Assembly: GCA_963677245.1 (NCBI GenBank)
Contig: OY781921.1
Location: 434,001 to 498,000, forward strand
Length of the DNA: 64,000 nt
Reading direction: 5' to 3'
From: Saccharicrinis sp963677245
GTDB lineage: Bacteria > Bacteroidota > Bacteroidia > Bacteroidales > Marinilabiliaceae
Below, piece after piece: positions 1 through 7,718 of the stretch (positions within the stretch are counted from its first letter, which is position 1; every line of letters begins with the position of its first letter). The notes below the pieces were generated by a model, which did no database searches, had not been told where the DNA came from, and saw only the letters and a list, made by a program, of their open reading frames with translations. Position numbers and translations under genes: made by a program.

Positions 1-983
1 ATCCGGATAAAAAAGTCATAGCATTAAGGGCGGATATGGATGCACTACCTATTGAAGAAAATGAATCCAATCCATTTAAATCTTGCAATAAAGGAGTAAT
101 GCATGCTTGTGGTCATGATGCGCATTCTGCTTCACTATTGGGAACTGCTCGTATTTTAAATGAACTGAAAGATGAGTGGGAAGGAACCATTTTATTGATA
201 TTTCAACCGGGAGAAGAAAAATTTCCGGGGGGTGCTAAATTAATGATGGAAGAAGGAGCTTTGGATAATCCTAAACCGGAAATTATAATAGGTCAACATG
301 TATTACCTGATATGGAAGCCGGTGATGTTGGTTTTAAAGAGGGTATGTATATGGCTTCCGGTGATGAAATTTACCTGACTATTAAAGGGAAAGGTGGTCA
401 CGCAGCAATGCCGCATACCTTGACCGATAATGTGCTGATTGCATCCAACATCATTGTTTCATTGCAACAAATTGTCAGCAGAATGGTACCGGCTAATATA
501 CCTACCGTATTATCATTTGGTAAAGTAATAGCCAATGGAGCTACTAATATTATTCCTGAAAAAGTAGAAATTGCTGGAACGCTAAGAACCATGAATGAAG
601 AATGGCGAGCAAAGATTAAGGAACAGATTCGTAAAATCTCCACAGAAATGGCGGCCAGTATGGGAGCTACCTGTGAAGTAAAAATAAATGATGGATACCC
701 TGTGGTAACTAATGCTGTTGAAGTAACAGAAAAAGCATACACCGCAGCACAACATTACCTTGGGATAGAGCATGTTCACAAAATGGATATACGCATGACG
801 GCGGAAGATTTTGGATATTATACGCAGAAATATCCATGTACTTTTTATCGTTTCGGAGTGAAGCAAATGAACAATATTCCAACAGGAGGGTTGCATACAC
901 CCGGTTTTAATTTAAATGAATCATCTTTAGAGACTTCTGTAGGATTAATGGCATTTATTGCCTTGGATATTATGACTAATTAA
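1..983 (+). CDS. M20-family amidohydrolase (N-acyl amino acid / hippurate hydrolase type), 5'-truncated
   Basis: The reading frame is already open at base 3 and runs to TAA at 981-983, so the gene starts outside the window and roughly the first 80 residues are missing. The ATG at 36 is internal. Visible metal-site motifs of the M20 family are GHDAH (His and Asp ligands), QPGEE (general-base Glu and Glu ligand), GGHAAMPH at the start of the dimerisation domain, and TAEDFGYY near the C-terminus. Known family members hydrolyse N-acyl amino acids or hippurate with two divalent metal ions; the exact substrate cannot be read from sequence. No signal peptide can be judged because the N-terminus is absent. 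The gene is followed by about 150 bases and then a separately promoted ferredoxin gene. Confidence 0.9.
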   Translation, partial: PDKKVIALRADMDALPIEENESNPFKSCNKGVMHACGHDAHSASLLGTARILNELKDEWEGTILLIFQPGEEKFPGGAKLMMEEGALDNPKPEIIIGQHVLPDMEAGDVGFKEGMYMASGDEIYLTIKGKGGHAAMPHTLTDNVLIASNIIVSLQQIVSRMVPANIPTVLSFGKVIANGATNIIPEKVEIAGTLRTMNEEWRAKIKEQIRKISTEMAASMGATCEVKINDGYPVVTNAVEVTEKAYTAAQHYLGIEHVHKMDIRMTAEDFGYYTQKYPCTFYRFGVKQMNNIPTGGLHTPGFNLNESSLETSVGLMAFIALDIMTN

Positions 984-1069
984 TCAAGGTGTTAAGGGAC
1001 CGAAAGGCCTGTAAACAATAGGGATGTCACTATTTAAAAACATTTCAAATAAAGCTAAAAGCGTTATTA

Positions 1070-1103
1070 TTGTTTTTATATAAAAAAAAAGAAAATACTT
1101 TTG
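1070..1103 (+). promoter_or_regulatory. Bacteroidota-type promoter of the ferredoxin gene
   Basis: TACTTTTG at 1096-1103 matches the TAnnTTTG -7 box of Bacteroidota sigma-ABfr, with a TTG at 1070-1072 23 bases upstream as a candidate -33 element. The ferredoxin ATG follows 32 bases downstream. Confidence 0.55.
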
Positions 1104-1135
1104 TTAGTCTATAATACTAATAAAACATTACGAAA

Positions 1136-1306
1136 ATGGCTTACGTTATTAACGAAGATTGTATTGCATGTGGAACATGCGTTGATGAATGTCCAGTTGA
1201 TGCTATTTCAGAGGGCGATATCTATAAAATTGACGCAGAAGCATGTACTGATTGCGGAACTTGTGCAGATGTTTGTCCTACAGAGGCAATTCAACCTGCA
1301 GAATAA
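1136..1306 (+). CDS. 4Fe-4S ferredoxin (2[4Fe-4S], clostridial type)
   Basis: A 56-residue protein starting MAYVINEDC and ending in TAA at 1304-1306. It has two CxxCxxCxxxCP motifs, with Cys at 9, 12, 15, 19 and 37, 40, 43, 47, the signature of the clostridial 2[4Fe-4S] ferredoxins. These are small acidic cytoplasmic electron carriers for low-potential reactions such as pyruvate:ferredoxin oxidoreductase and hydrogenase. It has its own promoter and is closed by a strong hairpin terminator, so it is a single-gene unit. A longer open frame that overlaps it (1101-1346) is out of frame and not real. Its presence supports an at least partly anaerobic lifestyle. Confidence 0.95.
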   Translation: MAYVINEDCIACGTCVDECPVDAISEGDIYKIDAEACTDCGTCADVCPTEAIQPAE

Positions 1307-1331
1307 TGATGCAATATCGAAAGATTTAAGA

Positions 1332-1358
1332 AACCTCGCTTTTTAGCGGGGTTTTTTT
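1332..1358 (+). terminator. Rho-independent terminator after ferredoxin
   Basis: The stem AACCTCGCT / AGCGGGGTT (9 bp with one G-T pair) has a TTTT loop and is followed by a run of T to 1358. It also lies directly at the 3' end of the convergent gene on the minus strand. Confidence 0.88.
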
Positions 1359-1914
1359 ATGCGATAATTTGTTCTGGAGTTACAATGATATCCATAGCAA
1401 TATCATGAACTTCGGATGGTATTTTATCTAATAATTGAAAAGAAAAACCAACGCCTGCTTTAAGACAGTGTTGTAGTTGAGGTAATAATTTATCGTAATA
1501 ACCGCCACCTCTTCCTAAACGTTCCTTTTTATGACTGAAAGCAATTCCCGGAACAATTACTAAATCTATCTCTTTAAAACTATCAATTATAGTTCCGGTA
1601 GGCTCCCAAATACCAAACTTACCTTTCGCAAGCGAATTTACGCCTTCATATCTATGTACAGTTACTTTATCCCCGCAAACTTTAGGTAAATAAAAGTTTT
1701 TATTACTCTGCCAATTTGCAATAAAATGATGTGTAGGTAATTCATCGTCCAAAGACCAATATGCTAAAATACCTTTAGCCCCTTTAAAGGCTGAGGTTTG
1801 TTCAAGCTGAAGAAATACATGTGAAGCACTTACTTCTTTATCCGCAGAAGTAAGTTGTTTTTTTAATCGCTTTATTTCCTTACGAATGTGATTTTTTCGT
1901 TCTGCAATATTCAT
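1357..1914 (-). CDS. fau: 5-formyltetrahydrofolate cyclo-ligase
   Basis: 185 residues, the usual length for this family. The enzyme converts 5-formyl-THF to 5,10-methenyl-THF with ATP in the cytoplasm, recycling folate. The C-terminal signature GRGGGYYDKLL is clear, as are the basic N-terminal helix (IRKEIKRLKKQL) and the central LAYWSLDDELPT strand. Its ATG (1914-1912) overlaps the stop of the upstream GldB-like gene by one base (TAATG), which suggests translational coupling. The 3' end sits against the ferredoxin terminator. Confidence 0.95.
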   Translation of the reverse strand: MNIAERKNHIRKEIKRLKKQLTSADKEVSASHVFLQLEQTSAFKGAKGILAYWSLDDELPTHHFIANWQSNKNFYLPKVCGDKVTVHRYEGVNSLAKGKFGIWEPTGTIIDSFKEIDLVIVPGIAFSHKKERLGRGGGYYDKLLPQLQHCLKAGVGFSFQLLDKIPSEVHDIAMDIIVTPEQIIA

Positions 1915-2933
1915 TATGGTCGGTAATTAGAAGCAGCCAATATCTTTCTTCCATCAGTTTCGTTCATTAGATCTTGCAAACTTACTTCTTCATTTTCTTT
2001 CATGTATGTCGAAACAATTTTGTATCCTATAAACTCTCCGGCTCTGGGAGCTGAGTTATTACCAAAGTTGGCTGAAAAAGGAGCATCGCCAGTATATTTC
2101 TGAATTAACATGCGATCTTCCTGAAAAAGGTGTTTCCATTCAACCAGAGAAGCCCACATTTCAGACTCATTTTTTTTACACCATTGCATTTGCTCTTTGG
2201 AGTAATCAAATAGTAGAGTATCTTTTAAATCTGGGAACATTCGTTTTACAAAATATTTGATTTTTCCTTTGTAAATCATGCTGTTAATCACATCTTCAGC
2301 TTTGGTTTGCGTAGGAAAATTAGTTAAGGCCATAGCTCTGAGTACATCCGGAGCCATTTTTTCTTTCACCATACCTTTGCGCAAATACTTCGGTATTCCT
2401 AACCATTCGTAAAATTCACAGTCTTCACCTAAATACTTTTCTACACTTAAACCTAACCAATGCTGATCAACAGCAATCGACTGGCTAAAACCAGAAATCA
2501 TTAAATAAATTTCAGGTATGGATTTATTTGGGAAATAATATTTATAATGCTTTAAACCTTCAATTAATTCTTGTTTTAAAAAAATAAAATCAGGGTAAAT
2601 TTCATCCGTCTTTTTTAAAATATCCTTATTGGCCTGATAGGTAAGAAAACTTGTAAGTTTAGGAACATACTCGCTATCATCACGTGCTCCAACTCTTATA
2701 ATTCGCTGACAATAGGCTTCCATAAATTCAGGATACTTTTGATAAACAGGCAAAACTACGTCCTCAATATTTAATGTGTCAATGGCATGAAATTCTTTGA
2801 AAAAAGGAGTCAGATTTACATCAACATTAATGTGGCTAACATCCGGATACATACGTTTGTCCTTACAACCCGTAAAAAGAATAACACCAGAAATCAATAA
2901 ATATAAAAAGAAACGAATATGTGAATTGTACAT
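1914..2933 (-). CDS. gldB: GldB-like gliding-motility-family lipoprotein
   Basis: I set the start at the ATG at 2933 (339 residues). A longer frame begins at 2963, but a -7 promoter box lies at 2961-2968, so the longer start would lie inside the promoter. The protein begins with a lipoprotein signal ending in ILFTGC (lipid-attached Cys at 23). The mature part resembles GldB of gliding Bacteroidota: DTLNIEDVVLPVYQKYPEF near the N-terminus, then DQHWLGLSVEKYLG and FIGYKIVSTYM near the end. GldB is essential for gliding in Flavobacterium, but relatives occur in non-gliding Bacteroidota, so motility cannot be concluded. It is coupled to fau by a one-base overlap. The family call is fairly sure, the role is not. 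Confidence 0.8.
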   Translation of the reverse strand: MYNSHIRFFLYLLISGVILFTGCKDKRMYPDVSHINVDVNLTPFFKEFHAIDTLNIEDVVLPVYQKYPEFMEAYCQRIIRVGARDDSEYVPKLTSFLTYQANKDILKKTDEIYPDFIFLKQELIEGLKHYKYYFPNKSIPEIYLMISGFSQSIAVDQHWLGLSVEKYLGEDCEFYEWLGIPKYLRKGMVKEKMAPDVLRAMALTNFPTQTKAEDVINSMIYKGKIKYFVKRMFPDLKDTLLFDYSKEQMQWCKKNESEMWASLVEWKHLFQEDRMLIQKYTGDAPFSANFGNNSAPRAGEFIGYKIVSTYMKENEEVSLQDLMNETDGRKILAASNYRP

Positions 2934-2960
2934 GGATTTGTGTTTAAATTTTAAGCGCAT

Positions 2961-2968
2961 CAAACTTA
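2961..2968 (-). promoter_or_regulatory. -7 promoter box for the gldB-fau pair
   Basis: On the minus strand this reads TAAGTTTG, a full TAnnTTTG match, about 28 bases before the ATG at 2933. It decides the gldB start. No convincing -33 element was found at the right distance. Confidence 0.55.
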
Positions 2969-2993
2969 ATTAAAATGCAACAAAATACCTATG

Positions 2994-3026
2994 TTGACTG
3001 ATTTCAAAGATGTATTGTTATTTTTG
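2994..3026 (+). promoter_or_regulatory. Promoter of the BASS transporter gene
   Basis: TATTTTTG at 3019-3026 (TAnnTTTG) with TTG at 2994-2996, 22 bases upstream. The ATG at 3044 follows after 17 bases, giving a very short leader. Confidence 0.55.
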
Positions 3027-3043
3027 CGCTAAACTAAATTTGC

Positions 3044-4018
3044 ATGTTGAAAAAAATAGATGGTTTTATAATTGCCTTATTAGGAATGATTGTGCTGGCC
3101 TGGTACGTTCCTGGTATTGGTGCCAAAGGAAGCCTGATTGAGCTGGAGGTACTCAGTTCAATTGGTGTATCATTGATCTTCTTTTTTTATGGACTTAAAT
3201 TAAGTCCTAAGAACATGCAAAAAGGATTATCAAATGTGAAATTACATATCCTGGTACAGGTTACAACCTTTGTAGTTTTTCCCTTAATAGTATTGTTTTT
3301 TAAACCATTGGCAGAATTTAATAAAGAAACCAGTATGCTTTGGTTGGCCTTGTTTTTTATGGCAGCCTTACCTTCAACCGTATCGTCTTCAGTTGTAATG
3401 GTTTCAATTGCAAAAGGAAATATCCCTGGGGCCATATTTAATGCAGGTATATCAGGTTTAATGGGAATTATTATTACACCTTTATGGATGGGCTTGTTTA
3501 TGCATACTGGAGATGCAGATTTTGATTTCGGTGCCAGTGTAATGAGTTTAGTTATAAAAATTTTGTTACCTGTACTTTTGGGGTTATCCTTAAACAAATA
3601 CCTGGGTAATACAGCACGTAAGTATGGAAAGTATCTAACCTTATTCGATAAAACAGTTATTCTCAGTATTGTTTATAATAGTTTTAGCAAATCTTTCTCG
3701 GCCAATATATTTGAGCACATTAAACTTACTTATTTGCTAATTACGGCCTTATGTATCGTAATTGTTTTTGCATTGGTTTATGGTATCGTATTTGTTATTG
3801 CCATAAAACTGAAATTTTCAAAGGAAGATCAGATTACCGCATTGTTCTGTGGTTCAAAAAAATCTTTGGTACATGGGTCGGTAATGGCTAATGTACTTTT
3901 TAAAAACATGGCCTCACAAGGAATATTTATCATTCCGATAATGGTTTACCATTCATTGCAGCTTATAGTAATAAGTTTTATTGCGCAACGATTAGGTAAA
4001 ATATTAGATGAGGCCTAA
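3044..4018 (+). CDS. Bile acid:sodium symporter family (BASS / SBF-like) transporter
   Basis: 324 residues and strongly hydrophobic throughout, consistent with about ten membrane helices in the inner membrane. The N-terminal pattern GIGVSLIFFFYGLKLSPKNM resembles the SBF-like (PF13593) branch of the BASS family. A central small-residue segment (AALPSTVSSSVVMVSIAKGN) corresponds to the crossover region that binds sodium and substrate in BASS proteins. Substrates in this branch are mostly unknown, and organic anions are likely. It is transcribed alone and diverges from gldB. Confidence 0.85.
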   Translation: MLKKIDGFIIALLGMIVLAWYVPGIGAKGSLIELEVLSSIGVSLIFFFYGLKLSPKNMQKGLSNVKLHILVQVTTFVVFPLIVLFFKPLAEFNKETSMLWLALFFMAALPSTVSSSVVMVSIAKGNIPGAIFNAGISGLMGIIITPLWMGLFMHTGDADFDFGASVMSLVIKILLPVLLGLSLNKYLGNTARKYGKYLTLFDKTVILSIVYNSFSKSFSANIFEHIKLTYLLITALCIVIVFALVYGIVFVIAIKLKFSKEDQITALFCGSKKSLVHGSVMANVLFKNMASQGIFIIPIMVYHSLQLIVISFIAQRLGKILDEA

Positions 4019-4048
4019 AAATAAGAAAAGTAATTTTTCGTTTTTTAT

Positions 4049-4056
4049 TAAGTTTG
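4049..4056 (+). promoter_or_regulatory. -7 promoter box of the outer-membrane barrel gene
   Basis: TAAGTTTG, a full TAnnTTTG match, ends 31 bases before the ATG at 4088. Confidence 0.5.
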
Positions 4057-4087
4057 CACGTTCTAACTAATTCATACAATCGAAACC

Positions 4088-4753
4088 ATGAAGAAATTAA
4101 GCTTTCTAGTACTATTTGTTATAATAATATCATCTTCAATTTTAGCACAATCTGCCTCGGGAAGAGAATCGGATTATAGATTTGCTTTTGTATTAAACCC
4201 TCAGGTGAGCTGGTTAAAATCGGATCATAGTGGAGCTGATGGTAACGGTAATTTAATGGGCTATAACTTTGGTGTAGAAATGGATAAATTCTTTGCTAAA
4301 AACTATGCAATATCTACAGGACTAACTATAAATACTACCGGAGGTAAATTACGATATAATCAGGATACTAATATTAAAATAGGCAGTGAAGATGAAGTTC
4401 TTCAAGCTGGCGAAAGTTTAGAGTATCGTTTAAAATATATTGAAGTGCCACTAAGCTTGAAGTTACAAACTAATGATTTTCAGCGCACCAGCTATTATGG
4501 TGTTTTTGGTATGTCAAGTCAGTTTAATATTAAAACCAATGATGGTTCTGGAAAAAACATCAATGACGAAGTACGGTTTTTAAATCTGGGTTATCAGTTT
4601 GGTGGAGGATTGCAATATTCATTAGGAGGTGATGCCTATATGAAGTTTGGGATTGTATATAATCAGGGTATCACAGATATTACTAATAATAGTCAGATTG
4701 ATGATACTACTATTTTAAATCGCCTGGTATTTAATTTTGGTATTATTTTTTAA
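4088..4753 (+). CDS. Outer-membrane beta-barrel protein (porin-like family)
   Basis: 221 residues with a Sec signal peptide (MKKLSFLVLF..., cleavage after SSILAQ). The rest alternates hydrophobic and polar residues in strand-sized blocks and ends in an aromatic strand (LVFNFGIIF), which is typical of Bacteroidota outer-membrane beta-barrels (OMP_b-brl_2 type). The pattern of GVEMDKFFAKNYAISTGL, a glycine-rich insert and a YGVFGMSSQF strand is common in this group. No specific function is known; it is likely an eight-stranded barrel or an adhesion-like surface protein. It is transcribed alone. Confidence 0.75.
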   Translation: MKKLSFLVLFVIIISSSILAQSASGRESDYRFAFVLNPQVSWLKSDHSGADGNGNLMGYNFGVEMDKFFAKNYAISTGLTINTTGGKLRYNQDTNIKIGSEDEVLQAGESLEYRLKYIEVPLSLKLQTNDFQRTSYYGVFGMSSQFNIKTNDGSGKNINDEVRFLNLGYQFGGGLQYSLGGDAYMKFGIVYNQGITDITNNSQIDDTTILNRLVFNFGIIF

Positions 4754-4825
4754 AATATAATCCTTAGAAAGAGGGTTAATAGCTTAAAAATTGTATTTCA
4801 ACTGTGATATTAAAGTGTCGCGTTG

Positions 4826-4833
4826 TAAATTTG
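4826..4833 (+). promoter_or_regulatory. -7 promoter box of nadE
   Basis: TAAATTTG, a full TAnnTTTG match, 34 bases before the nadE ATG. Confidence 0.5.
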
Positions 4834-4867
4834 CAAAATTGAATATAGAAATAATAGAAAGCACAAT

Positions 4868-6517
4868 ATGAAGATAGCACTTGCGCAATTGAATTACCAC
4901 GTTGGAAACTTTGAGCGTAACACAGAAAAAATTATAGATGCCATAAATAAAGCACAGGATGACAATTGCGATTTAATTGTTTTTTCGGAACTGGCAGTTT
5001 GTGGATATCCTCCATTAGATTTATTGGAACGTGAAGAATTTGTGGAGCAGTGTATTCAACAAATTGATATAATTGCAGCTCAGTGTAAAAGCATTACAGC
5101 GGTAGTTGGTGGGCCAAGTATAAATCCAGAACCTAAAGGTAAAAAGCTGTTTAATTCGGCTTTTGTTTTAAATAATGGTCAGATAAAATCAGTGCACAAT
5201 AAAACGTTGTTGCCCAACTATGATGTATTTGATGAGTATCGTTACTTCCAACCCAATAGTGAATTTCATTTAGTTGAAATATTGGATAAAAAAGTAGCTA
5301 TCACTATTTGTGAGGATTTATGGGACGAGCAGCCAGTAGCTAATTCTTTTGCTAAAAGCAAGCTGTATACCAAGTCGCCAATGAAAGAGTTAAAGCAATT
5401 AAATCCGGATATGGTGGTGAATATTGCGGCTTCTCCATTTTCATATAATCAGGGACAAATTCGCCAGCAAATTATTACACAAAAAGCGGCTAAAAACGAA
5501 ATACCATTTGTATATGTAAACCAAATTGGAGCTAATACAGAATTGGTTTTTGATGGAAGTTCTTTAGTTTCGAATAGCAGGGGAGATGTCGTATTGGAAT
5601 TAAATTCCTTTTCGGAAGATTTAAAATATTGCTATTTAGAGGAAGTTGAAGATAATAAGGCCATAGAAACACAACCCCAAGACAGGTTGGCTTTAATTCA
5701 TGATGCACTTGTGCTTGGTGTGAAAGATTATTTTAATAAAATGGGTTTCACCAAGGCAACGCTTGGTTTATCCGGAGGAATTGATTCTGCCGTTACGGTT
5801 GTAATTGCAGTACGTGCTTTGGGAGATGAGAATGTTAGAGTGCTGTTAATGCCTTCGAAATATTCTTCGGATCATTCTATTAAAGATGCTGAGGATCTAG
5901 CTAATAATCTGGGAATTCAACATGATGTTGTACCGATTAAAGATATTGTAAGCAGTTTTGATAGTACTTTATCTCCCTTATTTGAAGGATTAAATCCGGA
6001 TGTTGCAGAAGAAAATATTCAAGCCAGAATTAGAGGTACTTTAATGATGGCCTTATCTAATAAATTCGGACATATTTTATTGAATACTTCCAATAAAAGT
6101 GAAGCAGCAGTAGGTTATGGAACGCTTTACGGAGATATGAATGGAGGTATGTCTGTTTTAGGCGACGTTTACAAAACAGATGTTTTTGCCTTGGCTAGAT
6201 ATATTAATCGTGATGAAGAAATCATTCCGGAAAATACTATTGTTAAACCACCATCAGCAGAATTAAGGCCAGATCAGAAAGACAGTGATTCCCTACCTGA
6301 TTATGAAGTGTTGGATCAGGTTTTATTTAATTATATCGAGAAGAATGAATCACCACAAAAAATAATTGCCGAAGGATTTGATGAAGCAGTTGTAAAAAAG
6401 GCTGTTAGAATGGTTAATATTAATGAATACAAACGTTTTCAAACACCACCAATCATTCGAGTTTCTTCAAAAGCATTTGGACTAGGAAGACGTATTCCAT
6501 TGGTTTCCCGATTTTAG
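4868..6517 (+). CDS. nadE: Glutamine-dependent NAD+ synthase
   Basis: 549 residues with two domains, the usual size of the bacterial glutamine-dependent enzyme. The N-terminal nitrilase-like domain (1-250) carries the catalytic triad Glu41 (FSELAVCGYPP), Lys112 (NKTLLPNYDVFDE) and Cys148 (ITICEDLW), and releases ammonia from glutamine. The C-terminal synthetase domain has the PP-loop SGGIDSA near residue 303 and the conserved NTSNKSEAAVGYGTLYGDMNGG segment. It turns nicotinic acid adenine dinucleotide, ATP and glutamine into NAD+ in the cytoplasm, the last step of NAD synthesis. It is a single gene with its own promoter. Confidence 0.97.
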   Translation: MKIALAQLNYHVGNFERNTEKIIDAINKAQDDNCDLIVFSELAVCGYPPLDLLEREEFVEQCIQQIDIIAAQCKSITAVVGGPSINPEPKGKKLFNSAFVLNNGQIKSVHNKTLLPNYDVFDEYRYFQPNSEFHLVEILDKKVAITICEDLWDEQPVANSFAKSKLYTKSPMKELKQLNPDMVVNIAASPFSYNQGQIRQQIITQKAAKNEIPFVYVNQIGANTELVFDGSSLVSNSRGDVVLELNSFSEDLKYCYLEEVEDNKAIETQPQDRLALIHDALVLGVKDYFNKMGFTKATLGLSGGIDSAVTVVIAVRALGDENVRVLLMPSKYSSDHSIKDAEDLANNLGIQHDVVPIKDIVSSFDSTLSPLFEGLNPDVAEENIQARIRGTLMMALSNKFGHILLNTSNKSEAAVGYGTLYGDMNGGMSVLGDVYKTDVFALARYINRDEEIIPENTIVKPPSAELRPDQKDSDSLPDYEVLDQVLFNYIEKNESPQKIIAEGFDEAVVKKAVRMVNINEYKRFQTPPIIRVSSKAFGLGRRIPLVSRF

Positions 6518-6563
6518 GATTTAAGATAAAAAAGATTAAAAAGTCTGCAATACCTCTTTTTTT

Positions 6564-6594
6564 TTTGGAGTATGTAGGCTTTTTTCTATTTTTG
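6564..6594 (+). promoter_or_regulatory. Promoter of the Crp/Fnr regulator gene
   Basis: TTTG at 6564-6567, a 19-base spacer and TATTTTTG at 6587-6594 give a near-ideal Bacteroidota -33/-7 pair. The ATG is 113 bases further on, leaving a 5' untranslated region of roughly 105 bases. Confidence 0.7.
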
Positions 6595-6706
6595 CGCATC
6601 GTATGTTATAAAACATGTTTTCAAATTGTATTTTGAATATAAAGATGTACTGAATAGTATTTGTCAATGATGACAAGTTCTTTTACCTATTAATTAGTGG
6701 TGGAAA

Positions 6707-7417
6707 ATGCCTAGAAGAGCTGATAAGATAGAAAGCCAGGAGCCAAGTATTAAAGATATTTCTCAGTTATATGATGTATTGACTGAAGAGGAAAAAGAAA
6801 AAGTACTGAAAAATCATAAAGCTATTCGATATAAAAAGAATGATGTGATTTATCAGGAAGGCGAGGTTCCGGATGGTTTGCTATGTCTGGGTTCTGGTAA
6901 GGTAAAGGTATACAAATTGGGCTTTGGAGGCAGAGATCAAATTGTAAGAATGGCTAATCCAACCAGTTTTATTGGTTATAGAGCTTTTTTTGCAGAAGGT
7001 CCTCATGTGGCTTCAGCCGTTGTAATTGAACCTTGCACTATCTTTTATATTCCCAAAAAAATAGTTTTTGAATTACTGGAGAGTAATCCCCGGTTTAGTT
7101 TGAATATTATCCGATCATTAGCTCAGGAGTTGGGTTTTTCTCGTTATAGAACAGTTACCTTAACTCAAAAGCATATTCGTGGTCGATTAGCAGAAAGCTT
7201 ATTGGTCTTGAAAGAAATATACGGTTTTGAGGAAGATGGTTTGACCTTAAATGTTTACTTATCTCGTGAAGATCTGGCAAACTTTTCCAATATGACTACC
7301 TCTAATGCTATTCGTACCTTATCTACTTTTGTAAACGAAGGTGTTATCACTGTTGATGGTAGAATTATTAAAATTTTAGATACTGATCAGCTGGATAAGA
7401 TTTCAAAGCTTGGATAA
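6707..7417 (+). CDS. Crp/Fnr family transcriptional regulator
   Basis: 236 residues. A cyclic-nucleotide-binding-type beta-roll covers about residues 20-140 (NDVIYQEGEVPDGLLCLGSGKVKVYK). A dimer helix and a winged helix-turn-helix follow at about 165-225 (LSREDLANFSNMTTSNAIRTLSTF as recognition region). There is no N-terminal Cys cluster of the Fnr type, so oxygen sensing through an iron-sulfur cluster is unlikely; the effector is unknown. The gene has a strong promoter and stands alone. The many similar Crp/Fnr proteins in Bacteroidota make a finer name unsafe. Confidence 0.9.
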   Translation: MPRRADKIESQEPSIKDISQLYDVLTEEEKEKVLKNHKAIRYKKNDVIYQEGEVPDGLLCLGSGKVKVYKLGFGGRDQIVRMANPTSFIGYRAFFAEGPHVASAVVIEPCTIFYIPKKIVFELLESNPRFSLNIIRSLAQELGFSRYRTVTLTQKHIRGRLAESLLVLKEIYGFEEDGLTLNVYLSREDLANFSNMTTSNAIRTLSTFVNEGVITVDGRIIKILDTDQLDKISKLG

Positions 7418-7718
7418 TTCTAATAGAAATAACCCTTAATCTTCATTCTAATAAGGTCGTTAATTCCGATTAAGGCTCTAGTAAATTTAGAAAACTGACA
7501 ACAATAGTCTAGATGAATAGTATAGAATCTTAGCAATAGGATTTTTATCTGTTTCTACACGTTGAATTTATTTTCAGCTCCTCTTTTTTTATAATCAAAA
7601 AAAATTGTAATTGTAAAAGCCTGAAGTATAGCGGTAAGCAAATTAATAGTGAAATTCAGGTTTTCAATGCCAATCCCTCTTACTATCTTTAGGGCTTTTA
7701 TTTTTTTGAAGGCTTAAA
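7418..7718. other. 301-base gap between the Crp/Fnr gene and the SNF2 gene
   Basis: No coding signal was seen. An inverted repeat CCTTAATC (7434-7441) / GATTAAGG (7468-7475) lies just after the regulator gene but lacks a T-tract, so it is not a clear terminator. A weak -7-like sequence, TATCTTTA, lies about 35 bases before the SNF2 gene. Confidence 0.5.

Noticed and set aside
1101..1346. 81-residue open frame over the ferredoxin gene
   Set aside because: It is out of frame with a clear 56-residue 2[4Fe-4S] ferredoxin and has no family features.
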